A DNA stretch of 64,000 nucleotides, taken from contig OY992540.1 of the NCBI GenBank assembly GCA_963921195.1, forward strand, positions 174,997,896 to 175,061,895. Reading direction: 5' to 3'. Below are positions 44,571 through 54,328 of the stretch, piece after piece (the stretch's first letter is position 1; every line of letters begins with the position of its first letter). This DNA comes from Pegoplata infirma. Lineage: Eukaryota > Arthropoda > Insecta > Diptera > Anthomyiidae. The notes beneath the pieces were generated by a model that saw only the letters and a list, made by a program, of their open reading frames with translations, made no database searches and had not been told where the DNA came from. Made by a program: the position numbers and the translations under genes.

Positions 44571-45501
44571 GATGTTGAAAATCCTGATCGGTTATTCAAA
44601 GTAAGGTGAATCGCTTAACAATCGATTTCAAATGATTTCAAGACTGGCCGGGTTTTGATAGATGAGCACTTGTGCTCTACAAAAGTTCAGAATTCTATGA
44701 AACAGTATCTCCAAAATGACCAAAAAAGGAGAATTAAATATTTGGGCATTTTGATACAACAGATTTTAGGTAAAAAGTCATAATTTATACAGGAGAAGAA
44801 AACTGAAAACTTTAATTGAAGGGCTTATTGTAAAAACTCGATAAGCAACAATTCATTTTATGGTGGCGTTGCCTTAAAACTAGAACTAGAAAATAAAACT
44901 TTTGCAGAACTTTTATTCTCAATATACTTGTACGAAGGGTTAAAGCAAGGCTTCTGCCAAAAATCTGTCAATTGAACATCAGCAGAAGGCGAAAAACACG
45001 AAAAAATGTTGCTTATTGAGTACTTGTAGTAAGCCCTCCAATTGTTTTGTCGATTAACATACTAAGAATTAAACATTTTTATTAAATTTATGCTTGAATC
45101 TGCTAATAATTTTAATATTATGAACTTTTAGTTTATTTTCAATTATTTTTTAGTTTATTTTTATATTTTTTCATTGATTTCTAATAAATAAACAAATATT
45201 TCCAGCAAATCGTATTGTATTAAAGATATGTATAGAATGCATAGTGTACCATATATGGTACACGTCAGAAATTGTCCTTTTTCCTCTTTTCCGAGAAGCT
45301 GGTGCATTTTCCAGGAAAATTAATATCCATTTCGTGTTTAGCGAGCGATTTTACATACGGGTAGCTCGGTCTCCATATTGGGAGCTGACCTCATGCATTT
45401 AAGGGTTAACAATTTTTTTGAGCGGATATTTATGAAACTCCTTGATGTTATTTTAATATGACTAAACATAAATGGATTATTATTAAAATTTGGAAAATTA
45501 A

Positions 45502-45599
45502 CCCATAAGTGCTATTCGGGTCTATATTTTTTTATTTAATGGAAAAAATATAAGAATATTATTTCATAGGGTCATATAGACCCCAACAGCATTTAAGGG
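45502..45599. mobile_element. 98-bp piggyBac-type MITE
   Basis: CCCATAAGTGCTATTCGGGT on the left and AACAGCATTTAAGGG on the right are inverted. TTAA flanks both sides (45498-45501 and 45600-45603). The right end matches the terminal motif of the piggyBac-like element at 43031-45405, which makes that element or a relative the likely source of mobility. Confidence 0.85.
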
Positions 45600-46226
45600 T
45601 TAATGCTCTGAATTTTTATAAGCCATTAATTTTTAAATGTTATTAAAATAACATTTAAGAGTTTCATTAATATACGCTCGAAAAATCTGTAAATCTTTAA
45701 AAATTCAAATTCTTCTCAAATTTGACCTTTGACCTTTAACTAGGTCAATTTTTCATATCTCAATTTTGCCCTGATTAAAGGAATTGAAGTATTCTATACT
45801 ATTCTGTAGTAATTCGGTAGAAAACATATGAAGTTTGTTAAAAAAAATTAAAAAAAAAATAACTAAAAGCTAAAAAAGTTACCAAAATTACTATTATCTC
45901 GAAATCCGCCGAATTAAAATCGCTTAACTAGACGAATGAAAAAAGGAATGTCTACAATTTTTGTAATTTTTATTCCCTTATATATGCTTAACAAAATCCT
46001 ATGGTCCAATGGTCGATTTTTTAAATTTTATTTTTTTTTTCTTTTTTTTCATATTTTATTTATTGAATCTTCACTTTAATTCCGTGAACTAACAATAAGT
46101 GTTCATATCTTATATCTAAATATTCTTAATATTAAGTCCAGCCAGTGCCAGACAAAATTTCATTTTCCCAAATATTTCTTAAATTTATTTGTTTATAAAT
46201 GTTCTCAAATGCATCTCTCCTTCCAG

Positions 46227-48887
46227 TTAATTAGCTAAATCTGCAGTCACCCTCCTTCTAAGGCGTTGGTGGCCACGATTATTAAGTAGATTTCTTGCTA
46301 GATAGTTTGGATGCGTTTCCAGTTTTCTAAGGTAATTTTGAGTATGTTTTACAATTTCATCTTTAACGTAAGCAACATTCAAGTCCTTGTGTATGTTGGA
46401 ATTTCTAACATACCAAGGGGCGCATGTTATCATTCGTAAAATGTTGTTCTGTTTTCTTTGAATTCTCTCCACATTAGATGATGACGCAGTGCCCCATAGC
46501 TGAATGCCGTAGCACCATATTGGTTTTAAAATTGAATTGTACAACAAAAGCTTACAATCTAAACTAAGTTTAGAGTTTCTTCCAATCAGCCAATTAACTT
46601 CAATAGTTTTTAATTTCATCTGGGATAATTTTGCATCTAAATGTGTTTTCCACGTAAGACGACGATCAAGATGAATACCGAGGTATTTAACATTTGTATG
46701 TTGGGGTACATTGTGGTTATTAATTTGAATGTGGGGACAAGTTTCTCTTCTCAACGTGAAAGTTACGTGAACACATTTTTGCTCATTTACCTTTATCTTC
46801 CACTTTTGTAACCATTCTTCTAATTGAAGAATGTGACTCTGCAGTATTCGTGTAGCTTCAAGTGGGTTGTCATGGGTGCTTAAAATAGCAGTATCGTCAG
46901 CAAATGTGGAAGTGTGGGTATTGGAATTTGTTGGCATGTCAGATGTGTATAGAATATACAAAAGCGGTCCCAAGATACTACCTTGTGGAACTCCAGCTTG
47001 TATAAAATGAGGGGTGCTAACAAAATCGTTCTCCTTGATCGTAAATTTTCGATTTGTTATATAGCTTTCGAGTAATTTATGCGTATTTGGTGGTAACACA
47101 TTTTTAATTTTATAGAGTAAACCCTCATGCCAAACCTTATCGAATGCTTGTGAGACATCAATAAAAAGTGCGGAGCAATACTTTTTTTCTTCATAGGCTC
47201 TTCTAATTTCACTTACCAGTCTGTGAACTTGCTCAATAGTTCCATGTTTTCTTCTAAATCCAAACTGATGATCCGGAATAGAGTTGTTCTGAGTTACAGC
47301 TATAGTTAATCTGTTTACTAACAGTTTTTCGAAAAGTTTGGATAAACTGGACAACAGACTGATAGGTCTATATGATTCAACTTTTGTATGATCTTTGCCT
47401 GGCTTGGGTATCATTTTAACGAGTGAAACTTTCCATTCTGGGGGATAATGTTCAAGGCGTAATATAGCATTAAAAATAAATAGAATTATTCGTAATGCTA
47501 TCCGGGGTAACTCCAAAAGCATTTTGTTACTGATCATATCAATACCAAATGCCTTTTTGGGGTTTAAATCAACAACTGCCTTTTCGACCTCTCGCATCTC
47601 AAACCGGATGGGTTCTGCTCTGCGCTGGGGTAAAATTGGTGGCAACTCTACTATAACACTTGATTCATTTGGCGTGAAAACATTTTTTAAGTGTTCAACA
47701 AACAGATCTACTTTTTCAGTATCATTTCTAGCCCAACCTCCGTTTTGCTTTCGCAAAGGAGGCTTACATATGACAGGTCTTTTCAAATTCTTGGTAGCAC
47801 GCCATAACGAGTAATCCGTTTTTGATGTAGGCTCCAGATTTTCTAAAAATCTGTTTAGTGATGTGACTCTCTGGGATTCAAGTAGTCTTCGTAAATTATT
47901 TGTGCATTCCTTCAATCGTGATTTGAGTTGTGGAGATCTGTGCAGTTGCCACTCTCTACGAGCTCTTCTTTTTTCATTTAAGAGTCGTTCAACATCAACA
48001 GAAAAAACTGGGTTTTGTCTGGATTGTCGAGGGGGTTTAGTAGCAAGTCGAGCAGCAAGTTTGAGATTGGATTCAAAATTCCTGAGCGAAAGGTCAATTT
48101 CATCTGGTGTTCTTAGCGATAAGTTTTCTGAGCAATGAGTACTGAGAAATTTTTTATATTTTAGCCAATTTGTTCCTTTGCCTGTGAGTGCTAAGTCACC
48201 AGTGGGGGATACAATTTCTCGGGGGTTAAGGAGAGTAACAATAGTGGGTGTGTGGTCTGAAGAGAGTTCCAAAGAAGATTCCACGCTAACGAAATTTCTT
48301 TCTATATTTCTAGTCACACCAAAGTCGATAAGATCAGGAATCTTATTACGATCTGACGGCCAGTATGTCGGTTCTCCGCTTGAGACCACATCCAGACCCA
48401 TTTTAGAAATCGTATCAAACAACACACGGCCTCTCGGGGTAATGAGGCGTGACCCCCAGAATGTATGCTTGGCATTATAGTCGCCAGCGGCCAGAAAACG
48501 TGATCCTAGTGATTTAAAAAAAGTGTCAAACTGATTTCCATTTATTTTAAATCTGGGGGGAGCATAAATGGACGAAATCACTAGGTTCATATTAAACTCC
48601 TCCACGCGTATTGTAGTCGCTTGGAGGTAATCTTCGCAGAGATCACACATAAGATGGTGTTTTAGTCGAGTTTTAATTAGAATGCCTGAGCCTCCACATG
48701 CCCTTCCTCTGGGGTCTTTTGTATCATACAGTGTGTAACCATGTACAGAGAAAACACTTCGAGAAGTCAAATGAGTCTCAGAAACAAGCATTATATCTAT
48801 TTGCTTGTTTCTGAGAAAATAATCAAGCTCGTCTATGTGTTGGCGTATGCCGTTTGCGTTCCAGAAACATATTTTAAGACTGTTCAT
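46227..48887 (-). CDS. LINE ORF2: APE endonuclease and reverse transcriptase
   Basis: An open 886-codon frame. The APE endonuclease, residues 1-225, contains CFWNANGIRQH, LVSETHL, YAPPRFK, LAAGDYNAKHTFWGSR, DLIDF and SSDHTPTIVTL. The RT, about 440-720, contains VKMIPKPGKDHTKVESYRPI, PDHQFGFRRKHGTIEQVHRL, ALFIDVSQAFDKVWH (motif A), GVPQGSILGPLLYILYTSD (motif B), STFADDTAIL (motif C, FADD) and KYLGIHLD. The C-terminal region has WCYGIQLWGTASSSNVERIQ and a basic end. There is no RNase H, as expected of Jockey. All catalytic residues I can check are present and no stop interrupts it, so it may be functional. Acts by nicking chromosomal DNA and priming cDNA synthesis at the nick. Confidence 0.95.
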   Translation of the reverse strand: MNSLKICFWNANGIRQHIDELDYFLRNKQIDIMLVSETHLTSRSVFSVHGYTLYDTKDPRGRACGGSGILIKTRLKHHLMCDLCEDYLQATTIRVEEFNMNLVISSIYAPPRFKINGNQFDTFFKSLGSRFLAAGDYNAKHTFWGSRLITPRGRVLFDTISKMGLDVVSSGEPTYWPSDRNKIPDLIDFGVTRNIERNFVSVESSLELSSDHTPTIVTLLNPREIVSPTGDLALTGKGTNWLKYKKFLSTHCSENLSLRTPDEIDLSLRNFESNLKLAARLATKPPRQSRQNPVFSVDVERLLNEKRRARREWQLHRSPQLKSRLKECTNNLRRLLESQRVTSLNRFLENLEPTSKTDYSLWRATKNLKRPVICKPPLRKQNGGWARNDTEKVDLFVEHLKNVFTPNESSVIVELPPILPQRRAEPIRFEMREVEKAVVDLNPKKAFGIDMISNKMLLELPRIALRIILFIFNAILRLEHYPPEWKVSLVKMIPKPGKDHTKVESYRPISLLSSLSKLFEKLLVNRLTIAVTQNNSIPDHQFGFRRKHGTIEQVHRLVSEIRRAYEEKKYCSALFIDVSQAFDKVWHEGLLYKIKNVLPPNTHKLLESYITNRKFTIKENDFVSTPHFIQAGVPQGSILGPLLYILYTSDMPTNSNTHTSTFADDTAILSTHDNPLEATRILQSHILQLEEWLQKWKIKVNEQKCVHVTFTLRRETCPHIQINNHNVPQHTNVKYLGIHLDRRLTWKTHLDAKLSQMKLKTIEVNWLIGRNSKLSLDCKLLLYNSILKPIWCYGIQLWGTASSSNVERIQRKQNNILRMITCAPWYVRNSNIHKDLNVAYVKDEIVKHTQNYLRKLETHPNYLARNLLNNRGHQRLRRRVTADLAN

Positions 48888-49576
48888 GGTTTACTTAACA
48901 CAGCCTGCAATAGCATAGACTGCATTCTTACTATCTCTTGCATCATGTTTCCCATTGTATTCGTGAAGTTCGATATCGACTGAACTAGCGTATCAATTGT
49001 TGCCTCGAGTCTACTAAAATTAAAATTTTGGGTAGTGGGATGATCCTGAGGATTTTCAGCATTGAGTTGAGGATTCGAACCCGCGTCTTGTGGCGTATTT
49101 TGAACTTGGGGTTGTAATGGAGTAAATTGAACTTGGGGTTGTATTGGGGTTATTTGAACTTTGGGTCGACCTCTTAAAACAGATGCAAAAGAGTGAATAT
49201 TCTGATTGAATTCTGGAATATTTGGGGCATTTAAATTAATGGGGTGTGGTTCCGAATTGTCCTGGGCGGACTGTGGACCTAGCCGGTGAGTTTGCCTTTT
49301 ATTGGCAATAAAGCGCTTTTCGAGAGAGTATGCGGCACATCCTCTGTAATTAGCAGTGTGGTTTTCGCCACAATTACTGCATTTCTTCAACAATGGGTCT
49401 GTTCTCAACTTTGTGCACGCTTTTGAACTGTGTAACTCAGCACAAATTACACACACGGCGGGGTGCATACAGTATGCCTTAGTATGACCAAATTCTTGGC
49501 AATTAAGGCACTGAACGGGGCCTTTTCTTTTATGGGGCTCTTCGACTGTAACTTTACGATGAAGTAAATACTTCAA
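48884..49576 (-). CDS. LINE ORF1, second frame (three CCHC zinc knuckles)
   Basis: Continues ORF1 in the -1 frame; the shown start ATG (49576) overlaps the stop of the first frame as ATGA, but the homologous reading begins upstream at 49600. It carries three zinc knuckles within residues 22-85: CLNCQEFGHTKAYC, CVICAELHSSKAC and CSNCGENHTANYRGC. These are the diagnostic arrangement of Jockey/I-type gag. The rest is a Pro/Gln-rich linker with VQFTPLQPQVQ-like repeats and a final amphipathic stretch. It ends at a TGA that overlaps the ORF2 start (ATGA at 48887-48884), an arrangement suited to termination-reinitiation. Confidence 0.88.
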   Translation of the reverse strand: MKYLLHRKVTVEEPHKRKGPVQCLNCQEFGHTKAYCMHPAVCVICAELHSSKACTKLRTDPLLKKCSNCGENHTANYRGCAAYSLEKRFIANKRQTHRLGPQSAQDNSEPHPINLNAPNIPEFNQNIHSFASVLRGRPKVQITPIQPQVQFTPLQPQVQNTPQDAGSNPQLNAENPQDHPTTQNFNFSRLEATIDTLVQSISNFTNTMGNMMQEIVRMQSMLLQAVLSKP

Positions 49577-50904
49577 ATTATAAATGGGATGAATTTCGCC
49601 TTTTTTAGTCGGATATCATTTGGCTCAAGTTCAATGCGGAATAAAGGTTGGGGTGTCCTTTCTCTATTTCTAATATTACTCACGGACTTAATCTTAAAGC
49701 CTTCATTCTGAAGCACTTTTTGAATATCGGAAGGATCAACATTGGAGTCAACTCCTTTAATTACAACTTGCATACCTTTGCTACTTTTCAACTGATACGT
49801 ATAAAAACTTTTTTTCCCAATTTCAAAATGGGAATTTAATTTGCGAAAATTTTCCTCACTATAAACTTGAATTTTCGTTTCGCAAATGTTACCCTTTTTT
49901 ATAGGGATTACGTGAAATGAGTGTTCACCAATTACCGAGATAATATCAGTAATGAGGGTATTCGAGTTTTGCTCTCTGAGAAATATTGGGGGCGGTTTGG
50001 AGGTCTTACCTTGTGGAGCTGGATCAATTGTTTCGCTATCTAATATAGCGAAACGGTTACCTGTATTTGTATCAGCATCGTGCTCTCTTATTTGTTTAGC
50101 TGGACGCACAGTGTTTGATGATCTTTGACTTCGCTTTCTCTTCAAAATAGTGATGTATTTATCAATTCCTGTTTGCACGGGTTTGGGGGTTAAATTGCCA
50201 TAATTGGATGCAGATTCAATATCACTCATATTTTTACCATTGGTACTACCAGATAGTTTTGGGGTTAAATTTTTATTATTACTTATTACCGATTGTGAAT
50301 TCTTTGGTATAGCACCATTTGATGCGACCATTGCCAACTGTTGGGTGTTTGTAATTTTTTTATTTACACTCTTTATTGTTGAGTTGTTATTAATAATACT
50401 CTCTTGCTCACACGCTTTGAATGCTTGAGTTTTATTAAGAGGATTATGGGCAATGTAAGAATTACATGTAGACATAATCGGTAAGAGTGGGGTAAGTGTT
50501 GCTACAGTAGTAGTAGTGGTGGGTATTTGAGTTGTAACTGATGAGAAAGATGATGTTACTTTAGTGAGTGGGAGTGTTGTTAAAGACAGGGGTAGGGGTA
50601 AAAAATTATTAGATGTTGTTGTTGGTGTAGAGCATTGGATACTCCATGGCAGTGATGCCCAAAAAGAGAAACGATAATATTTTTTTTTGTTTTTTACGCT
50701 CTCTGCTGTTAGTTTTGTTGTTGTTCGTATTGTGTACGTGTGTTTTTGTCGATCTTTAACAAGTGTTTGGGCACCATTGCTCCATGGTATGTCTTGCGCA
50801 TGCGCAGAGAGATTAGAGTGATCACTAAATTTTTGCGCGGGAGTGTTTTTTATTGTTGTAAATAACAAGGAGTTCGGTGTTGGCGGAGAGTGCCCAACAG
50901 GCAT
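49573..50904 (-). CDS. LINE ORF1, first frame (gag-like, N-terminal part)
   Basis: The 443-codon frame runs from ATG 50904. The N-terminal 250 residues are low-complexity, rich in Thr, Ser and Asn. From about residue 330 comes a domain with FHVIPIKKGN, FYTYQLKSSKGMQVVIKGVD and FRIELEPNDIRLKK, the PRE-C2HC type region that precedes zinc knuckles in Jockey ORF1 proteins. At RLKK the zero frame reads through CTA-AAA-AAG into KFIPFII and stops at 49575-49573. The -1 frame instead continues GEIHPIYNLKYLLHRKVTVE into the zinc knuckles. The product would be an RNA-binding nucleocapsid-like protein. Either a 1-base deletion or -1 frameshifting explains the split. Confidence 0.85.
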   Translation of the reverse strand: MPVGHSPPTPNSLLFTTIKNTPAQKFSDHSNLSAHAQDIPWSNGAQTLVKDRQKHTYTIRTTTKLTAESVKNKKKYYRFSFWASLPWSIQCSTPTTTSNNFLPLPLSLTTLPLTKVTSSFSSVTTQIPTTTTTVATLTPLLPIMSTCNSYIAHNPLNKTQAFKACEQESIINNNSTIKSVNKKITNTQQLAMVASNGAIPKNSQSVISNNKNLTPKLSGSTNGKNMSDIESASNYGNLTPKPVQTGIDKYITILKRKRSQRSSNTVRPAKQIREHDADTNTGNRFAILDSETIDPAPQGKTSKPPPIFLREQNSNTLITDIISVIGEHSFHVIPIKKGNICETKIQVYSEENFRKLNSHFEIGKKSFYTYQLKSSKGMQVVIKGVDSNVDPSDIQKVLQNEGFKIKSVSNIRNRERTPQPLFRIELEPNDIRLKKAKFIPFII

Positions 50905-51714
50905 ATTGTTTGTTTCACTTTATTTTTTCACTGTTTGTATATTTGTTTTTATTTTTTAATAAAGTTTGTTTATTTCTTTTTGTTTATGTTTTATTTTTTT
51001 TGTTTTAAGAAACATTAAGGATCGTCTTTACGCGATTTTTGTTTGTTTGTTATTATTTTTAATAATAATTTGACGGTTTAAACAACGATTTTTGTGGAGC
51101 AAACCAAAACAATTGAAGTTTAAGAAAACTAAACTAGTTTTCTTAAATTTTATATGCCTAAAAAAATTAAAATTTAAAATTGGAGATTTGAAAACAGGGC
51201 TGGAAAATTTAGACCTTTTTACAATTAATTAAAAACAAGTTAGCATAACACAATATGAAAAATACTTATCACCTTAGTACATTGGCAAGTAAAGAATAAA
51301 AAAATGTTGCTATAGTAGATAATTTCAATCAATTTCAAAAATTGAACTCGAAATCTTTTTTCAAGTGGTCTGCCACACGTTAGTTGCCTGGGGCAGTTGT
51401 AATAACTTGGCTGATTTTTAACCGATTTTAGTTTTTATTACCTTATTACAAAGGTAATGTACTCCACATCACAATTCTGTAACCATTTGAATTCAAACTT
51501 AACTTTAAATATCGAAAAAATTGAGAAAATGAGTAAAAAGTCCTTTTTCCCCTTGTAATCCGTTATTCAAACTTCGGGTCGTTTCCGCGTCCACTTAAAG
51601 TTATCGGATTAACTCCAAATTTTTTATTATTAAGTTTTTAGTACAAAGGAACAAAATTCTGCCCAGTGTAACACAAAAATCCGAAATAAAAAAATAAGAA
51701 TACCCTTAGTCTAC

Positions 51715-52421
51715 ACAGAACTTGAAGAATTTTTTATAAAAACTAATTACTCATGTTTGGCTGCCTACTACGATGGTGTTTTTGCAATAAACAAAGAAAT
51801 TTTATTAGCGTTAAGTAAGATAGGAATAGTGCAATCATATATGCGATACTAATTCAATATTGTAAAAACTTAATTTTTCGACCAACTGCGCACCAGTTTC
51901 AACATTTGGTCCACTGTGCATACTGTGGTTGGAGGGTATAAAAACTAAAAAATTAACGGGTTCCTTCCCCTCATTTGTACCTCCTAAATATGAATACGTG
52001 TTCCTTTATTTTTCGTGCTCTACAAAATAAAACTAATTCCATAAAAATCGGAGGGTGACACTAATAAGACTTTCCTTGCGAGTACAAAAATGGTAGAAAT
52101 ATAATTAAATTTGCAAAATTTTAATTTGACGTTTACTGTTTTGTGACCTATAAATAAGTACAATTAAAACTGTATACTCAGTTTTTGAAAATATTTAAGA
52201 AACGTCAATGTCAAAATTTTAAAAAATACGAAAACACTAATTTCGCGTTATCTCGCGAATGCGAGCAACTACGATTTCGCTGTTAACAGTTTTGTGACAT
52301 TTAATCTTGTAGAAATCGAACTGCGCTTACACTTTTCGTCGACACTAAAGTTCAACCTAAACATCGCTGAGGCTCACCGTATCTATTACAAAACTTGTAG
52401 TATATAAAATTATCTACAATA
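51715..52421 (-). other. Intron between foldback element and TIR element copy B
   Basis: Includes a reversed Helentron-like end at about 51905-51945 (TACTGTGGTTGGAGGGTAT). The rest has no recognised feature. GTATATAAAATTATCTACAA just before 52422 recurs as AATATAAAATTATGTACAAC near 53934. Confidence 0.5.
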
Positions 52422-53785
52422 CACTGAAAAAAATAGCTTCGTGAAATTAATGAAAATTGACTTAACCTTAATGAAAAATGACTCACGTTTTCAACCGAAG
52501 ACAGGTTTCATTTGATTAATGAAACTGGTGTCATTAAAGTTCCTTTCAATGAAAACTTGCATATAAATAATGAAAATATTCGTAGAAATTGTTTGAAACG
52601 TTTTATGAAGTTTTTCATAAAATGTATGAAAATATCCATTGATTAAATGTGGAATAGTAGTTGGTAATGAGCGTATGATAATTGCTTTTTACAAGTAACT
52701 AGTTGCTAACTTTATTAAGGTTTTGATATGGGAATTACGATAAATTCATGTTGGTTAAAGTTATCAAAATTTCCATAGAAAGCCCCTAATCAAGTTAGGA
52801 ACAAGTTACATAAAAACAGCACGTATCATACACCCATAAGTGAAAATTTAACAATTTTGGTAAGTCACATGTAACCGTCACTGAAATTTTATTTAGGGGC
52901 ATGTCACAGACTCAATTCCGATGGGATTTGTAAAAAAAGTTTTTACTCGTAAAACGCAAAACAATTTTTTTTTTCGGAATGAAATCACAAAAATCAAAGT
53001 GGAATTGAATTGCTAAAAGTGGTTTCATTCCGAAAAAAGTATTTGCTTTGCTTTTACGAGTGAACCACTTATTCCACTTCCGAACGGAATTGAGTCTGTG
53101 ACATGACACTTAATTGCACACTTTTTATGGTTTTCACCTAGTTTTTACACACAACAAAATTTTACTCCAAACTTAAATTGGTCTGAATTGCCATATAAGG
53201 TAAACTATAAAAGACAAAAACGCGATGACTTTAAAAACACGTGCTGCCAAAACGTAGCAACAACGTAGCAATGGAACAACACAAATTACTCTACATTTCA
53301 TCACAAAATTTTAATGACTTAAAAAACTATTTTTCTGTTGCAAATTATATTATATTTTATAAGAAACAGTCAAAAGAAACACTTATACGGAACTTTTCAC
53401 TTGTAATTTCAATTAGATATAACCAGCATAACACACACACAGGTTTTAATAACAAAGCAAAAAAATATAAAATTATTTTATTTTATTAGAAAAAAGTTAA
53501 CACACATGTAAAAATTACAATTAGACTAAACACGCGTGGTGTAATAAAACGTCGTATGTTTTTGTTTTGTTTTCTTTCTCTTATTCGCAACGCAGAGTTG
53601 TATTTAGTTATAAAAATCTTATGATATTTTTTAATGAAATTATGAAATCTAATGAAACAAGTTTCATAAAATTTGTTCATAACATTCATGAAATTTCAAT
53701 CAGCTTATGAATTCCTTCATTTAAGTAATGAAAACAAAATAATGAATCCGTTTCATTAATATCAGGAAGGTTATTTTTTTCAGTG
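52422..53785 (-). mobile_element. TIR element, copy B (CACTGAAAAAAATA family)
   Basis: Starts CACTGAAAAAAATAGC and ends TTATTTTTTTCAGTG, with TA on both sides. Reverse orientation of copy A (4276-5201). The shared short frames are here at 53241-53489 (plus; NVAMEQHKLLYISSQN) and 53486-53689 (minus; NIRRFITPRV). Aligned residues differ by scattered substitutions. The extra length relative to copy A comes from insertions including 52900-53105. Confidence 0.85.
52900..53105. mobile_element. 206-bp hairpin MITE
   Basis: CATGTCACAGACTCAATTCC at the left and GGAATTGAGTCTGTGACATG at the right are perfect inverse. The arms continue with GGAATGAAA / TTTCATTCC and TTTACGAGTGAACC-like segments. It is absent from copy A, so it is a later insertion into copy B. 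Confidence 0.8.
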
Positions 53786-54328
53786 TATGTTTCCAAATAC
53801 TTTTTTCGTATCTCTCACCGTTTTTGAGATATTAAGGCCAAAATTCACAAAAACCAGATTTTTTATAGTTTTTTGCTAATATCTCGCTCGATATGCGTGA
53901 TACGCTTTAAAAGTCTGTTAAAAAACTTGTTGAATATAAAATTATGTACAACATTTTTTTCATACCTCTCACCGTTTTTAAGATGGGCGAATTTATCCTT
54001 AATTTCAAAATATAATAGGGACACGAAATAATGACACCTGACATGAAAACTAAAAAGGGCATTTCTTTAAAATGAAATCGTCTAATATTAAAAAATATAA
54101 AATTATGTGTGGATAATTTATCTAGCTTTTATTTGAGTCTGATCTAGATCAGATTGTGTAATTTATGAATACACTCAGGAAAAAAAGTCTGTCAAAAAAT
54201 CTTTCAAACTTTAAGCCGATTTTTCTGCTGAAATGGATATTTTTACTAAGTTTTCAGAAATATTTAGCAACTATCTTTAAAAATATTTTTTTTTTTTTTC
54301 AAAGATTTAATAACAGCACTAAACTAAA
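53786..54328. other. Intron sequence with short direct repeats
   Basis: CTCTCACCGTTTTTGAGAT near 53812 and CTCTCACCGTTTTTAAGAT near 53967 are direct repeats about 155 bases apart. The remainder is AT-rich with a poly-T tract at 54286-54299 next to the start of the LINE fragment. Confidence 0.5.

Larger units (their letters stand above)
43031..45405. mobile_element. piggyBac-like element (CCCTTAAATGCA ends, TTAA duplication)
   Basis: Ends CCCTTAAATGCATAG and CATGCATTTAAGGG, and TTAA at 43027-43030 and 45406-45409 is the piggyBac target duplication. Subterminal GTACCATATATGGTAC palindromes occur near both ends (43048 and 45246). The N-terminal part of a possible transposase (LEDVSVELIDNSQ near 43540) is broken by stops. 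The interior is replaced in part by a reversed LINE fragment (43700-44165) and an unrecognised reading frame (44169-44570). Confidence 0.85.
46032..51142 (-). mobile_element. Full-length Jockey-like non-LTR retrotransposon
   Basis: Bounded by an 11-bp duplication TTAAATTTTAT at 46021-46031 and 51143-51153. It begins at 51142 (minus strand) with a 238-base 5' leader. ORF1 and ORF2 follow, then about 195 bases of 3' UTR and a poly(A) tail seen as the T-run at 46032-46049. The length is 5.1 kb, as for full-length Jockey elements. It is inserted in the right arm of the foldback element, so it is younger than that element. The long open ORF2 and clean TSD indicate recent retrotransposition. Plus-strand frames within 47.5-50.4 kb are antisense shadows. 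Confidence 0.93.
41847..51710. mobile_element. Foldback element with long arms, host for three later insertions
   Basis: The left arm 41847-43026 is inverted relative to 45410-46031 plus 51154-51710. Examples: GCAGAATTTTGTTCCTTTGT (left) and its complement near 51650; GGTCAAAGGTCAAATTTGAG near 43000 and its complement near 45725. Ends are ACTAAGGGTGTTCTTA and TAAGAATACCCTTAGT, with CTAC on each side as a possible 4-bp duplication. With the insertions (43031-45405, 45502-45599, 46032-51142) subtracted, about 2.3 kb of near-palindrome remain. No transposase was recognised. Confidence 0.75.

Noticed and set aside
47524..48480. Three plus-strand frames of 91-100 codons
   Set aside because: They are antisense shadows of the intact LINE ORF2.
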